The translations under genes and the position numbers were made by a program. The notes below the pieces were generated by a model, which saw nothing but the letters and a program-made list of their open reading frames with translations, had not been told where the DNA came from and did no database searches. Below are positions 34,931 through 45,134 of a stretch of 64,000 nt of DNA, one piece after another. Each line of letters starts with the position of its first letter. Within the stretch, counting starts at the first letter, position 1. The stretch covers positions 1-64,000 of the forward strand of contig JAJPXP010000044.1 of NCBI GenBank assembly GCA_021205365.1. Reading direction: 5' to 3'. Source of the DNA: Clostridia bacterium. Lineage in GTDB: Bacteria; Bacillota; Clostridia; Oscillospirales; Butyricicoccaceae.

Positions 34931-35593
34931 TTATCGTTTATATGCAACCAAAATATTGTCCATGCAAATCTGCTTCGCCAAATCCATAGAAATTTCCTTT
35001 GTTTCAAAGGAAGTATAGCGAATATCCATTGCCCACCACGACAGAATTTCGATAATCAGTGTTGTCGATAATTCAAGATGTTCCAGCGGGCGGACTGTCC
35101 CTTGGTCAATAAATACACGGATATAGCGCATCATCGTATCAAGAAATTGCTTTCGATATACGATATAGTGCCGCGCAAGATTCTTGAAATCAAATTGATT
35201 TTTCTCAATGAATAGACAACCAACCGCATACCGGGAAAACAGATCAAACGTATCACTAATCAGGGATTCAAAATCATATTCCATCATGTCCCCTTGAAGA
35301 TGGGAGGCAAAATCATTCCCGGATTTTTCAAAAAGAGTGATAATCTCGTTCTCCAGCCCCAAAAATAAGTCATCTGTGATCGGCCGTTTAAACTCTTGTT
35401 CAGCAAATAGGGGGTCTATCGTACATTTCAGGATAAAGTGCATGATTTCCTTTTTCCCCGTAAAGTCGAGATAAATTGTGCCGACGGAAACACCAACCGC
35501 TTTTGCAATATGGCTGATCTGGGTTTTTGCATAGCCTTGTTGGAGGAACAACCGTGTAGCTGCATCTGCTATATCACTAATTCGATGATTCAA
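34931..35593 (-). CDS. TetR-family transcriptional regulator
   Basis: A 220-residue repressor with an N-terminal helix-turn-helix (residues about 8-50; AKTQISHIAKAVGVSVGTIYLDFTGK) and a helical ligand domain. I choose the TTG at 35593: AAGGGAG lies 9 bases upstream, and the promoter start falls just downstream of 35634, so longer frames with ATG at 35629 would begin at the transcript end without a ribosome site. The operator overlaps the start of transcription, which indicates autorepression. The next gene, a DUF4097 lipoprotein, is its likely target. The ligand is unknown. Confidence 0.88.
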   Translation of the reverse strand: MNHRISDIADAATRLFLQQGYAKTQISHIAKAVGVSVGTIYLDFTGKKEIMHFILKCTIDPLFAEQEFKRPITDDLFLGLENEIITLFEKSGNDFASHLQGDMMEYDFESLISDTFDLFSRYAVGCLFIEKNQFDFKNLARHYIVYRKQFLDTMMRYIRVFIDQGTVRPLEHLELSTTLIIEILSWWAMDIRYTSFETKEISMDLAKQICMDNILVAYKR

Positions 35594-35613
35594 GATAACA
35601 CGCTCCCTTCTAT

Positions 35614-35662
35614 TGAATGAATGGTTCATTTTTATAATAACCTGTTTCATTTGAAATGTCAA
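35614..35662 (-). promoter_or_regulatory. TetR promoter with overlapping operator
   Basis: On the minus strand TTGACA (35657-35662) and TATTAT (35634-35639) are spaced 17 bases. The dyad TGAATGAATGGTTCA (35614-35628) sits at the transcription start and matches the perfect site before the DUF4097 gene with two changes. Confidence 0.75.
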
Positions 35663-35705
35663 GAGAAACGAGTCACTCTTCCTGCTAATACGAGGAATTG
35701 CCATG

Positions 35706-35740
35706 AAAAAAGCCTGTGGACTGACTTTAAGTCCACAGGC
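35706..35740 (-). terminator. Terminator of the tig-clpP-clpX-DUF3846 operon
   Basis: GCCTGTGGACT and AGTCCACAGGC form a perfect 11-base stem with a 7-base loop, followed by TTTTTTC on the minus strand. Confidence 0.92.
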
Positions 35741-35753
35741 AAAGAAATGCAAA

Positions 35754-36089
35754 TTATTCTGTTTTTGGCAAAGCCAACAGCTTAGAGAAGTATTCCAGAT
35801 CATCATCCGGCAGTGAAAGAATATTACCGAAATTATCAAAAGCGACCACAATCATCGGGCCGAAAAATTTCTCATTAAAAATTGTGCGGTTTTCCGGCAT
35901 CTTGAGCACTTCACTGTAAGCGTTGTGAATAACGCAAACACCCTCATCGATACCGGAAGAAGAAATTTTGCCGTGCACAAGGTCTTCCATTTGCGCCTCC
36001 GTGCCATTCAAATACTCAACTTTCGGTTCCTCATTGGGGCAAACATACAGGCAGCGGATAATAAACGGATTTTCAGTAAAATTTTGCAT
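35754..36089 (-). CDS. DUF3846 family protein
   Basis: A 111-residue soluble protein resembling DUF3846, with the pattern IIRCLYVCPNEEPKVEYLNG at the N-terminus and FFGPMIVVAFDNFGNI near the end. This family is common in mobile and phage contexts as well as in clostridial chromosomes; its function is unknown. The ATG at 36089 has AAGGAG 9 bases upstream, better than a TTG at 36098. It is the last gene after clpX, 15 bases away, before a strong terminator, so it is expressed with the Clp protease genes. An adaptor role is conceivable but not shown. Confidence 0.7.
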   Translation of the reverse strand: MQNFTENPFIIRCLYVCPNEEPKVEYLNGTEAQMEDLVHGKISSSGIDEGVCVIHNAYSEVLKMPENRTIFNEKFFGPMIVVAFDNFGNILSLPDDDLEYFSKLLALPKTE

Positions 36090-36104
36090 GTTATCCAACT
36101 CCTT

Positions 36105-37373
36105 CTATGCAGTTTTCGGCGGCTTCTCTGTAATCACAGGCGTACCTTTTTTGTCGATAACATCCTTCGTGATATGAACTTTCTGGATGTTATCATTGGA
36201 AGGAATCTCAAACATGATCTGTGTCATGGCTTCTTCCAGAACACCGCGCAAGCCGCGTGCGCCAGTCTTGCGTTCCAGTGCGATATCCGCAACACATTCC
36301 AGTGCATCATCATCAAATACCAGCTCTACGCCATCCATCTCAAACAGCTTCTGATACTGCTTAACCAAAGCATTTTTTGGCTCCTTGAGAATACGAACCA
36401 AGGCTTCCTTGTCCAGAGAGTCCAGAGAAACCAGTGCCGGCAGACGGCCAATGATTTCTGGAATCAGACCGAATTTCATCAGGTCATGCGGCTCCAACTC
36501 ACGCAGCGTGGTGCCAACATCCTTTTCTGTGCTGGACTTGATCTGCGCGCCAAAGCCCATGCTGCTCTTGCTGGTGCGGGATTCTACAATCTTTTCCAAA
36601 CCGTTGAATGCGCCACCGCAGATAAACAGGATGTTTGTGGTATCGATCTGAATAAATTCCTGATGCGGATGCTTGCGTCCACCCTGCGGTGGAACATTGG
36701 CGATCGTACCTTCCAGCATCTTCAACAGCGCCTGCTGTACGCCTTCACCGCTGACGTCACGTGTAATAGACGGATTTTCACTTTTACGTGCAATCTTATC
36801 GATTTCATCCACATAGATGATGCCGCGCTGTGCACGTTCTACATCAAAATCTGCTGCCTGAATCAGACGGAGCAGAATATTTTCTACATCTTCACCCACA
36901 TAACCAGCTTCTGTCAGAGTGGTTGCATCTGCAATGGCAAATGGTACTTCCAACGTCTTAGCCAGCGTCTGGGCCAACAGTGTCTTGCCGGAACCGGATG
37001 GGCCAACCAGAAGGATATTGCTCTTCTGCAGCTCAACATCGTCATCCGTTCCCTTAAAAATGCGTTTATAGTGATTATACACCGCTACGCTCAGTGAAAT
37101 TTTTGCACGATCCTGTCCAATGACATACTGATCGAGCGTTTCTTTGAGTTCGCGCGGCGTTGGCAGCTTATCCGGAGCCGAAGCATTCGACTGTGCTGCA
37201 GAAGCAACTGCTTCATCCTCGAAGCCAAATTCCTCATCCAGAATGCTCTGGCAGATGTCAATGCATTCATTGCAGATGTAGACATTCGGTCCGGCGATCA
37301 GCTTGTGCACTTCTGACTGCGGTTTGCCGCAAAACGAACAGCGAATCTCACGCTTATCGTCGTTTCGTGCCAT
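36105..37373 (-). CDS. clpX: ATP-dependent Clp protease ATP-binding subunit ClpX
   Basis: A 422-residue AAA+ unfoldase. The N-terminal zinc domain has Cys12, Cys15, Cys34 and Cys37. Walker A is GPSGSGKT (124-131), where most ClpX have GPTGSGKT. Walker B is [10 protein letters not shown], and the GYVGEDVE pore loop is present. It unfolds tagged substrates and feeds them to ClpP. Normal length and complete. It follows clpP in the standard tig-clpP-clpX order. Confidence 0.97.
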   Translation of the reverse strand: MARNDDKREIRCSFCGKPQSEVHKLIAGPNVYICNECIDICQSILDEEFGFEDEAVASAAQSNASAPDKLPTPRELKETLDQYVIGQDRAKISLSVAVYNHYKRIFKGTDDDVELQKSNILLVGPSGSGKTLLAQTLAKTLEVPFAIADATTLTEAGYVGEDVENILLRLIQAADFDVERAQRGIIYVDEIDKIARKSENPSITRDVSGEGVQQALLKMLEGTIANVPPQGGRKHPHQEFIQIDTTNILFICGGAFNGLEKIVESRTSKSSMGFGAQIKSSTEKDVGTTLRELEPHDLMKFGLIPEIIGRLPALVSLDSLDKEALVRILKEPKNALVKQYQKLFEMDGVELVFDDDALECVADIALERKTGARGLRGVLEEAMTQIMFEIPSNDNIQKVHITKDVIDKKGTPVITEKPPKTA

Positions 37374-37432
37374 AATACACCTCGAATTTCCAATCCCCTG
37401 CCCGTAAAACAGGCAAGGCTAAAATGTTGAAA

Positions 37433-37467
37433 CACCGGAACGACTGCACGTTCCAGCCGTCCCGGTG
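37433..37467 (-). terminator. Intercistronic hairpin between clpP and clpX
   Basis: CACCGG-ACG pairs with CGT-CCGGTG in a GC-rich hairpin of about 35 bases. On the minus strand it is followed by TGTTTC, a weak T-run. It may act as a partial attenuator or stabilise the clpP transcript. Confidence 0.5.
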
Positions 37468-37479
37468 ATCGCGTTACAA

Positions 37480-38070
37480 TTATCTGTGAACCATGACCTC
37501 GTCAATCAGGCCATATTCCTTCGCCTGCTCCGCATACATAAAGTTATCGCGTTCGGTATCGCGTGCGATTTCCTCAATGGATTTTCCGGTATTCAGTGCA
37601 AGGATTTCATTCAGCTTGTTTCTGGTGCGAACCAGATGATCCGTATGGATCTTGATGTCAGTCGCCTGTCCCGAAAGACCGTTTCCGCCAATCAGCGGCT
37701 GGTGAATCATAATTTCACTGTTCGGCAGAGCAAACCGTTTCCCCTTGGTGCCGGAGGACAGCAGGAATGCACCCATGGATGCAGCCATACCAATACAAAT
37801 GGTGGAAACATCGCACTTGATGTACTGCATGGTATCATAGATTGCCATACCAGAGGTAATGGAACCGCCCGGAGAATTGATATAGAACTGGATATCCTTA
37901 TCCGGATCCTGCGCTTCCAAAAACAGCATCTGTGCAACAACCAGCGAAGCTGTCGTATCGTTGACATCTTCGGAAAGCATGATAATACGGTCATTGAGCA
38001 GTCGGGAGAAAATATCGTAAGAACGTTCACCGCGACTGGTCTGCTCTACTACATAAGGGACTAAACTCAT
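37480..38070 (-). CDS. clpP: ATP-dependent Clp protease proteolytic subunit ClpP
   Basis: A 196-residue serine protease with catalytic triad Ser98 (GMAASMGA), His123 (MIHQP) and Asp171 (RDTERD). Full length with the usual short N-terminal propeptide region. It forms the tetradecameric barrel with ClpX in the cytoplasm. It sits between tig and clpX in one operon. Confidence 0.97.
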   Translation of the reverse strand: MSLVPYVVEQTSRGERSYDIFSRLLNDRIIMLSEDVNDTTASLVVAQMLFLEAQDPDKDIQFYINSPGGSITSGMAIYDTMQYIKCDVSTICIGMAASMGAFLLSSGTKGKRFALPNSEIMIHQPLIGGNGLSGQATDIKIHTDHLVRTRNKLNEILALNTGKSIEEIARDTERDNFMYAEQAKEYGLIDEVMVHR

Positions 38071-38120
38071 AAATATATTCCTCCTTCCCCATATGGGGTA
38101 TGTATCGCCGGAGGATTGAA

Positions 38121-39428
38121 TTACTCGGCGTCAGCAGCTGCCGGAGCGACTGCAACAGCGTTTTCCTTCAGCATATTGATCGTCTTCTGGGTGGTCAGAT
38201 CAGACTTTACGGACTCAGCCGGTACAAACTGCTTAACCTTGTCTTCTTCCAGACCATAAGCTTCTGCCAGTCTCTTGTACTCAGCATCCATTTCTTCCTC
38301 AGTCGGTTCAATATTTTCCAGCTCAGAAATCTTCTTAACAGCCAGCTGTACCTTAACCTGACGCTCAGCCTGAGAACGGAAGATTGCACGGAAAGAGCTC
38401 ATTTCCATACCCATCTGCTTTACATAGTCTTCCAGAGAAATGCCCTGGGACTGGATGCGGTAGCTGTAATCCTGCATGATGTTGTCCAGCTGTGCTTCGT
38501 ACATTGCTTCCGGTACATCAGCTTCCAGACCTTCCAGAACCTTGTCCAGAACCTTGTCTTCGAAGTCACGGTCAGCAGCATTTTTCTTGCTCTCTGCAGT
38601 CTTCTCTTCGATGCTCTTCTTCAGTTCATCCAGAGTCTCAAACTCGGAAACGTCCTTTGCGAACTCGTCGTCCATCTCCGGCATAATGGTTTCCTGCACA
38701 GACTTTACAGTGCACTTGAATACTGCCGGCTTGCCAGCCAGATCAGCAGACTGATACTCTTCCGGGAAAGTAACGTTTACATCGCAAGCCTCGCCAGCGG
38801 ACTTGCCAACCAGCTGATCCTCAAAGCCCGGAATAAAGGTACCAGAACCCAGCTTCAGGCTGAAGTCCTCGCCCTTGCCGCCTTCAAATGCCTCGCCGTC
38901 AACAAAGCCCTCGAAGTCGAGCACAACAGTATCGCCCAGAGCAGCTGCACGGTCAGCAGTTTCGGTACTTGCAGCACGCTCTGCCAGACGATCCAGCTCA
39001 GCCTTGATATCTTCCTCTGTTACAGAATCATCAGCCTTCTCAGCTTCAATGCCCTTGTACTCGCCAATGGATACTTCCGGATATACCGGTACAGTAAAGA
39101 TGAAATCAAAACCATTGTCGAAGTTCTCCAGAGACTCGTCAATCTTGACATCACCCTGGCCAACCGGCTCGATGCCAGCAGCTTCCAGAGCCTGCGGATA
39201 CATCTCCGGGTACAGGTCATTGATCGCATCGTTTACAAAGAAATCCTTGCCGTACAGACGCTCGATCACCTTACGGGTTGCCTTGCCCTTACGGAAGCCC
39301 GGAATCTGAAACTGATTCTTGGTCTTCTTGTATGCGGCATCCTTAGCCTTATCTAATTCTTCAGCTGATACTGCGACAGTCAGCTTTACCTGGCTGTGTT
39401 CCAGCTTTTCGGTATTCTTGAGTTCCAT
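38121..39428 (-). CDS. tig: Trigger factor (ribosome-associated chaperone, prolyl isomerase)
   Basis: A 435-residue chaperone. The N-terminal ribosome-binding domain contains the signature GFRKGK (residues 44-49), followed by an FKBP-type isomerase domain (about 160-240; [20 protein letters not shown]) and a C-terminal helical arm domain. It is the first gene of the tig-clpP-clpX operon. AGGAGGAG precedes the ATG. The ending is Ala-rich. Confidence 0.97.
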   Translation of the reverse strand: MELKNTEKLEHSQVKLTVAVSAEELDKAKDAAYKKTKNQFQIPGFRKGKATRKVIERLYGKDFFVNDAINDLYPEMYPQALEAAGIEPVGQGDVKIDESLENFDNGFDFIFTVPVYPEVSIGEYKGIEAEKADDSVTEEDIKAELDRLAERAASTETADRAAALGDTVVLDFEGFVDGEAFEGGKGEDFSLKLGSGTFIPGFEDQLVGKSAGEACDVNVTFPEEYQSADLAGKPAVFKCTVKSVQETIMPEMDDEFAKDVSEFETLDELKKSIEEKTAESKKNAADRDFEDKVLDKVLEGLEADVPEAMYEAQLDNIMQDYSYRIQSQGISLEDYVKQMGMEMSSFRAIFRSQAERQVKVQLAVKKISELENIEPTEEEMDAEYKRLAEAYGLEEDKVKQFVPAESVKSDLTTQKTINMLKENAVAVAPAAADAE

Positions 39429-39500
39429 ATTAAATGACTCCTCCTAATTATATGTCCAATCTATTCTATCAGATAGTTGGCTTTTTGGCTACAATTTTTT

Positions 39501-40202
39501 CTATTTTTTTAGCAGAACCGGCATAAAATCAATATAATCTCCCGATACAAGGCGGAAATGGATGCCTTCGTGCACGCCTGTGACAGCATACCGCAGGCTG
39601 TCCGAATGCAGATGTCCGTAAATGCACTCTTTTACCCTATACTTCTGCATCAGTGCAATGATTTCATCGCAGCGGAAATTTGGAAAAATCGGCGGATAAT
39701 GCAGGAAACAAAGGATTTCCTCCACACCATGTGCCTGAGCAGCCCTTAAAGATGTCTCCAGCCGGATTAATTCCCGGCGGAATATCTTTTCATCATGGCA
39801 TTCTTTGAAATTTTCCTCAAAAAACCAGCCACGGGTTCCACAAATACCAATGTTATCATAAATGAAACAATTATTAAAGAGGAAATCGATATTTTTTATC
39901 TCATTTTCTTCAAAAAATCGTTTCATCTTACTGACCGTACACCACCAGAGGTCATGATTCCCCTTTCCGATAATCTTTTTTCCGGGAAGATCAGACAATA
40001 ACTGGAAATCCGGCAGGCTTTCCTTCAGGTTGATTCCCCAGGAAATATCACCGCCAATGACAACCGTATCCTCTGGTGAAATCATGGCACGCCAGTGCTT
40101 TTCGATTTTCTCCATGTATCCCTGCCATTTGCCGCCAAAGATATCCATCGGCTTTTTCACGCCAACCGACAGGTGTAAATCGGAAATCGTATACAGTGCC
40201 AT
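39501..40202 (-). CDS. Calcineurin-like metallophosphoesterase
   Basis: A 233-residue cytoplasmic phosphoesterase. The metal-binding motifs are DLH (residues 8-10), GGDISWG, GKGNHDLWW, and YGHLHSD near the C-terminus. Physiological substrate unknown. It is the last gene of the lepB-to-phosphoesterase operon, 2 bases after the thrC stop, so it is cotranslated with threonine synthase, though a functional link is not evident. Confidence 0.9.
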   Translation of the reverse strand: MALYTISDLHLSVGVKKPMDIFGGKWQGYMEKIEKHWRAMISPEDTVVIGGDISWGINLKESLPDFQLLSDLPGKKIIGKGNHDLWWCTVSKMKRFFEENEIKNIDFLFNNCFIYDNIGICGTRGWFFEENFKECHDEKIFRRELIRLETSLRAAQAHGVEEILCFLHYPPIFPNFRCDEIIALMQKYRVKECIYGHLHSDSLRYAVTGVHEGIHFRLVSGDYIDFMPVLLKK

Positions 40203-40204
40203 TG

Positions 40205-41698
40205 TCAGATTTTGCCCAGCAGATCGACAGTTCCGAGGATTTCATCACGGTCAATGACCAGATCAAACCGCGGTTTCAGACCGGACAACGCTGCCAGCGG
40301 TGCCGGAACCGGTGCTCCCGTCATATCATGCAGCTGATCCAGCAGTTCAGTACCGTCGCTGACAATCTCTCCGCCCAATGCAGAAATTACGCTCTGGCAG
40401 AACTTAAACGGGCTTGCCGTAGATGCAATCACAGTCGGGGTAGTATCACCAGTGCGGGCACGATAATCCTCATATACCTTAACTGCAACAGCGGTGTGCG
40501 TGTCAGACAGATACTTCTTCTCCTCAAACAGCTCGGCAATGGTTGCCTTGGTCTGTGTATCGTCACAATAGCCAGCATCAAACTGGCTGCTGATATTCGA
40601 AAAGACATCAGCAGGAACCGTATACTTTCCGTTTTCAGACAGCTGTTTCATCAGATCAGCCACCATAGTGTCATTATAGCCGGAAACAAGGAAGAGTAAA
40701 CGTTCCAAATTACTGGAAATCAAAATATCCATTGACGGAGAGATTGTCGTATGGAATGGACGTTCCCGGTCATAGGTGCCGCCGGAGGTAAAGAAATCGG
40801 TCAGTACGTTATTCTCATTGGATGCACAGATCAGCTTTGCAACCGGAACACCCATCTGTTTTGCGAAATATGCAGCAAGAATATTGCCGAAGTTGCCAGT
40901 CGGTACGCAAACATTGATCGGATCGCCCAGCTTGATATCGCCACGGTTCAGCAAGTCACAATATGCGGAAACATAATATGCAATCTGCGGTGCCAAACGC
41001 CCCCAGTTGATGGAGTTTGCAGAAGACAGGGTCATTCCCTCTTTATCCAGCTTATCAATGGAAGCCTCATCGGTAAAGATCTTCTTCACTGCGCTCTGTG
41101 CATCATCGAAATTGCCGCGGATTGCACACACCCGCACGTTATTACCGCGCTGGGTTACCATCTGCAGCTTCTGAATGGTGCTGACACCATCGACCGGATA
41201 GTAAACCATGATCTTAGTGCCTTCTACATCCGCAAAGCCGTCCAAGGCAGCCTTGCCAGTATCTCCTGAGGTAGCAACCAGAATGCACGCAGTGCGTTCC
41301 TCTCCGGTCTTGCGCAGAGATGCTGTTAACAGATGCGGCAGCATCTGCAGCGCCATATCCTTAAATGCGCAGGTTGGGCCATGCCACAGCTCAAGGATGT
41401 ATTCACCATCTTCCAGCTTTACCAGTGGAGCGGTATCGGAACCGCCGAATTTTTCATCTGCATAAGCGCGTGCTGCATACTGCTCCAGCTCCTCTGCAGT
41501 AAAATCAGTCAGAAAACGGCCCAGAATATCTGCACTTCTGCCACGGTAGTCCTTTGCGCACAGGGAAGCAAAATCCTCTGCTGTGAGCTGTGGAATTTCT
41601 GTTGGGCAGTACAGACCGCCATCCGGTGCAATACCGGTCGCAATTGCCTTTGCCGCACTTACGGTGAGATTTTTATCTCTTGTGCTTACATAATCCAT
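40205..41698 (-). CDS. thrC: Threonine synthase
   Basis: A 497-residue PLP enzyme that converts O-phosphohomoserine to threonine. The PLP Lys is Lys113 in HGPTCAFKDMA. The long form, with SANSINWGRLAPQI and VCVPTGNFGNILAAY binding segments, is the class found in many bacteria and yeast. Complete. No T-box or other leader is seen; its promoter is probably that of the upstream operon, although a 37-base gap separates it from the dipeptidase. Confidence 0.96.
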   Translation of the reverse strand: MDYVSTRDKNLTVSAAKAIATGIAPDGGLYCPTEIPQLTAEDFASLCAKDYRGRSADILGRFLTDFTAEELEQYAARAYADEKFGGSDTAPLVKLEDGEYILELWHGPTCAFKDMALQMLPHLLTASLRKTGEERTACILVATSGDTGKAALDGFADVEGTKIMVYYPVDGVSTIQKLQMVTQRGNNVRVCAIRGNFDDAQSAVKKIFTDEASIDKLDKEGMTLSSANSINWGRLAPQIAYYVSAYCDLLNRGDIKLGDPINVCVPTGNFGNILAAYFAKQMGVPVAKLICASNENNVLTDFFTSGGTYDRERPFHTTISPSMDILISSNLERLLFLVSGYNDTMVADLMKQLSENGKYTVPADVFSNISSQFDAGYCDDTQTKATIAELFEEKKYLSDTHTAVAVKVYEDYRARTGDTTPTVIASTASPFKFCQSVISALGGEIVSDGTELLDQLHDMTGAPVPAPLAALSGLKPRFDLVIDRDEILGTVDLLGKI

Positions 41699-41735
41699 AT
41701 TTGAAAAAACCTCCTAAAGGGTTTATTTTACTCGT

Positions 41736-42689
41736 TCAAAAGTTTGCGGAGACGAACCTTGCTGCGTTATCATATAGTATATCAATAATTTGCTGTTCGG
41801 AATAGTTATGCCGTGCCAGTGCTTCTGCCAGCAACTCCATACCAGTGATATCATGGATATCTGTTGGCATATGGTCACACCCATCCCAGTCTGCGCCAAT
41901 GCATAGGTTCTTCTGTCCGCCCAGCGCACAAAAATGTTCGATGTGCCGGACAAGATCATCACAATCCGCCGTTTTATTGTTGACAATAAATGGAACATAT
42001 AAATTGATTCCAACCAGTCCCCCACGGCGTATGATTTCACGGAATTGTTCATCTGTCAGATTCCGCAGGTGAGGACATAGCACCCGGCTGTTGGAATGCG
42101 TGGCGAGAATTGGTTCATCAATGCATTGTGCCAAATCCCAGAAACCACGTTCAGATAAATGCGATACATCCATAAAAACGCCATGCTGAGATAGATACTG
42201 TGCCAGCTTCTTTCCCTGCGGTTTTAAGCCTGCAGTATTGTCTGTGGATGCGCCACAGCCATAGATGGAATTATGATTCCAGGTCAGCGTAACAATGCGG
42301 ATGCCAGCTTCCAATGCTATTTGAACATCTTCTTTACTTTGCAGCAGCTCAGCGCCTTCGATCGATAAAAACGCCGCTGTTTTATGCTGCTCCTGTGCCT
42401 GCTTCCAGTCTGATGCAGTCTTACAGTGCATCAGACGATCCCCGCAAGCTGTAAATGCATGCTGTGCTGTCTGCAGCAGATGGATAAACCGCTGATGCGC
42501 ATCCTCCGGCGAGATCACCGACTTCGCGCCACAGAACAGGGCAAATATCTGCGCATAATGGTCAAATACAGCTGCACGCTGCAAATCAACATGACCACGA
42601 TTTTCCAACAATGTACCACGTTTTTTCGTGTACGATGCCATATCACTCAATTCATATATCGTATCACAGTGCAGATCAAAGTATCTCAA
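41736..42689 (-). CDS. Membrane dipeptidase-like peptidase M19
   Basis: A 317-residue zinc dipeptidase of the renal dipeptidase family. The metal motif HCDT lies at the N-terminus (residues 7-10), with the bridging Glu in SIEGAELL, MDVSHLSE and THSNSR as further ligands, and GADWDG near the end. No signal peptide, so it acts in the cytoplasm. It starts immediately after the yraN gene. Confidence 0.92.
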   Translation of the reverse strand: MRYFDLHCDTIYELSDMASYTKKRGTLLENRGHVDLQRAAVFDHYAQIFALFCGAKSVISPEDAHQRFIHLLQTAQHAFTACGDRLMHCKTASDWKQAQEQHKTAAFLSIEGAELLQSKEDVQIALEAGIRIVTLTWNHNSIYGCGASTDNTAGLKPQGKKLAQYLSQHGVFMDVSHLSERGFWDLAQCIDEPILATHSNSRVLCPHLRNLTDEQFREIIRRGGLVGINLYVPFIVNNKTADCDDLVRHIEHFCALGGQKNLCIGADWDGCDHMPTDIHDITGMELLAEALARHNYSEQQIIDILYDNAARFVSANF

Positions 42690-43043
42690 TCAAACCACCT
42701 CAAATGCATCGGGAATATGATGGATACGGCATGTTGTCAAATCAGGAGAAACCAGAATCTCTATGACATCAAACCGCGGCTGTAATGGCGTCGGATGTTC
42801 CAATATCCATTGCTGTGCTGCAAGCAAAAGCTTCCGCTGCTTGCTGACAGTCACGGCCTCTCTTGGCATGCCAAATTTTGTACTGCTGCGGGTTTTTACT
42901 TCCGCAAAAACAAGATAGTTTTCATCACAGCAGATGATATCTATTTCACCGCGCTCTGTACGATAATTCCGTGATATTATATGAAATCCCTTGCGCTGCA
43001 GATATTTTGCCGCATGCTGCTCTCCCCGTTCACCAATGTTCAT
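42690..43043 (-). CDS. YraN family protein (UPF0102)
   Basis: A 117-residue protein with a restriction-endonuclease-like core: [12 protein letters not shown], then [25 protein letters not shown], which carries the E-x-D and E-V-K nuclease-like residues. Function not established. Its position next to rnhB is the usual bacterial neighbourhood, and it overlaps rnhB by 4 bases. Confidence 0.92.
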   Translation of the reverse strand: MNIGERGEQHAAKYLQRKGFHIISRNYRTERGEIDIICCDENYLVFAEVKTRSSTKFGMPREAVTVSKQRKLLLAAQQWILEHPTPLQPRFDVIEILVSPDLTTCRIHHIPDAFEVV

Positions 43044-43669
43044 CTATGGTTTAAAACCTTTTTTAAAAAAGTTTTGCGGTGCAGTGGACAGATGCCATAC
43101 TGTTCAATCGCAGCATAATGTGCTTTGGTGCCATAGCCTTTGTGCTTTTCAAAGCCGTATTCCGGGTACTGCATAGCCATTTCACGCATGTAACGGTCTC
43201 GTGTAACCTTCGCCAGAATAGAAGCTGCTGCAATCGATAATACTTTACCGTCACCACCGATAACGGTTTCGGATGGAATAGAGAGTCCCTGAATGCGGTT
43301 TCCATCAACCAAAGCGTAATCCGCCGGAAACTGCAAAGCCTCTACAGCCCGGCGCATAGCGAGGAAAGTCGCCTGCAAAATATTGATCTCATCGATCTCC
43401 TTTTCATTTGCTTCTCCAATGCCATAGGCAAGAGCATTTTCCTTGACAAAATCGAACAGGATTTCACGTTTTTTCTCTGTAATCTTTTTGGAGTCGTCGA
43501 CTCCCGGCAGTTGAATACCCTCCGGTAAAATCACAGCCGCAGCCACAACCGGTCCCGCCAGCGGACCGCGCCCAGCTTCATCAATACCACACACTGCGGT
43601 AAAGCCATTTGCGCGGATTTCCGCTTCCTTATCCATTGTCAGCAGAACTGGCTCTTTCCGCTTAGCCAT
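43040..43669 (-). CDS. rnhB: Ribonuclease HII
   Basis: A 209-residue endoribonuclease that removes RNA from RNA-DNA hybrids. [15 protein letters not shown] carries catalytic Asp30 and Glu31; the third acidic residue is in ALVDGNRI. The ATG at 43669, with GGAGG 8-9 bases upstream, is preferred to a longer frame. It overlaps rbgA by 8 bases and yraN by 4 bases. Confidence 0.96.
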   Translation of the reverse strand: MAKRKEPVLLTMDKEAEIRANGFTAVCGIDEAGRGPLAGPVVAAAVILPEGIQLPGVDDSKKITEKKREILFDFVKENALAYGIGEANEKEIDEINILQATFLAMRRAVEALQFPADYALVDGNRIQGLSIPSETVIGGDGKVLSIAAASILAKVTRDRYMREMAMQYPEYGFEKHKGYGTKAHYAAIEQYGICPLHRKTFLKKVLNHR

Positions 43670-44555
43670 CGCTGTTATCCTCCGATGCATATTCATCCGG
43701 TGTTTCCAGGGTAATACGCCCCAGCTTGCCGCCGCGGAATTCATCCAGCAAAATATGCGCCATGCGTTCTGTATCGATTTCACCACCGGAAATCAGGAAC
43801 CCGCGCTTTCGTCCAGCACGCATAAGCAGCTCATAGCCGAGGAAATCAAATTCTTCCCTTTCTTCTGGCAGCTGGATTTTATAACGGTTTACTAACAACT
43901 GCGGCGCCTTATGGTACAGAATCTCCATAAGCCGGCACGCCAGTGTTTCAACATCCACTACGTCATCCTTGACAGCACCAGTAACAGCAAGGTAAATACC
44001 TGTGCGCTCATCATCCAGTTTTGGCCATAGGATACCCGGTGTATCCAGCAGCTCCAAACCGCTCTCCACACGGAACCACTGCTGTCCGCGGGTCACGCCC
44101 GGCTTATCCGCAGCCTTTGCGGATTTTTTGCCTAGAACTTTATTGATAAATGTAGATTTTCCAACATTCGGAATACCCACAACCATAACCTTGACAGAGC
44201 GCCCTGTCTGGCCTTTTTCATTCCATACTTTGATTTTTTCTGCCAGCAGCGAACGGACTGCAGCAGAGAATTTTGCAACGCCTGCGCCACTCTTTGCATC
44301 CGTTGTCAGGACAGCATAGCCCTGTCGGCGGTAAAACGCTGCCCAAAGCTTTGTAGATTCCGGATTAGCCAGATCTGTGCGGTTCATAACCAGCAAACGC
44401 GGCTTATTGCCTGCTATTTCGTCCATATCCGGATTACGGCTGACCTGCGGAATGCGTGCATCTACGACTTCACATACAGCATCCACCTGCTTCAGGCTGT
44501 CTGCCATGCGGCGGCGGGTACGTGTCATATGACCGGGATACCACTGTATATTCAT
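43662..44555 (-). CDS. rbgA: Ribosome biogenesis GTPase YlqF/RbgA
   Basis: A 297-residue GTPase with circularly permuted motifs: G4-like MNRTD (about residue 57) comes before G1 GIPNVGKST (about 127) and G3 DTPGIL (about 173). It assists late assembly of the 50S subunit. The starting sequence NIQWYPGHM is typical. It follows lepB by 12 bases; rplS, its frequent neighbour, is not here. Confidence 0.96.
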   Translation of the reverse strand: MNIQWYPGHMTRTRRRMADSLKQVDAVCEVVDARIPQVSRNPDMDEIAGNKPRLLVMNRTDLANPESTKLWAAFYRRQGYAVLTTDAKSGAGVAKFSAAVRSLLAEKIKVWNEKGQTGRSVKVMVVGIPNVGKSTFINKVLGKKSAKAADKPGVTRGQQWFRVESGLELLDTPGILWPKLDDERTGIYLAVTGAVKDDVVDVETLACRLMEILYHKAPQLLVNRYKIQLPEEREEFDFLGYELLMRAGRKRGFLISGGEIDTERMAHILLDEFRGGKLGRITLETPDEYASEDNSDG

Positions 44556-44567
44556 GTATTTCTCTCC

Positions 44568-45134
44568 TTATGATACTGTCCCGATCTCGCTAAACGGAAA
44601 AATGCGCATCAAAACCTTACCGATCACATATCGGGTATCTACCATACCCAGTTCACCATAGCGGCTGTCCGTGGAGTGATTGCGATTGTCACCCATAACA
44701 AAAATGCAGTCTTCCGGCACAGTCTGCGGGAAAATGACATCATACTGCGTTGTTGTCGGCTCTGCAATATAACTTTCATCCAGAACTTCACCATTGACAG
44801 AAACCTGACCGGTTTCAAAGTCAATATCAACCGTATCGCCTTCTGTTGCAATGACACGCTTTACAATCGGGCTTGTCAGGAAGGAATCCTTTGTCAATAT
44901 TACAATATCGCCTTTCTCCGGCGTATAAAACAGATTGGATACCAGAAGCTGATTGCCATTTTGCAACGTCGGAACCATAGAATTGCCTTCGACACCGATA
45001 ATACGGACTCCGAAGACAAAAACCAGAATGACTGCTGCCAGTGAAATCAGCAGGGCTTCTCCCCAGTCAAACAGTTCGCTATGAAACCGTCCCTTCGGCA
45101 TCTCTTCGGCAGTGGCATTGTTTTGCTCACGCAT
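44568..45134 (-). CDS. lepB: Signal peptidase I
   Basis: A 188-residue membrane-bound protease with one N-terminal membrane segment (about 27-47). The catalytic Ser52 is in EGNSMVPTL and Lys92 in VKRVIATEGD; box E is MGDNRNHSTDSR. It cleaves signal peptides outside the membrane. It is the first gene of a seven-gene operon running to 39501. Confidence 0.96.
   Translation of the reverse strand: MREQNNATAEEMPKGRFHSELFDWGEALLISLAAVILVFVFGVRIIGVEGNSMVPTLQNGNQLLVSNLFYTPEKGDIVILTKDSFLTSPIVKRVIATEGDTVDIDFETGQVSVNGEVLDESYIAEPTTTQYDVIFPQTVPEDCIFVMGDNRNHSTDSRYGELGMVDTRYVIGKVLMRIFPFSEIGTVS

Noticed and set aside
35593..35851. Longer TetR frame with 86 extra N-terminal residues
   Set aside because: The extension precedes the promoter and operator and has no ribosome site; its residues do not look like a protein domain.
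35925..37097. A 390-codon open frame on the plus strand opposite clpX
   Set aside because: It is the antisense shadow of clpX, rich in Cys, His and Phe, with no domain or ribosome site. The same applies to the 418-codon frame opposite tig (38100-39356).
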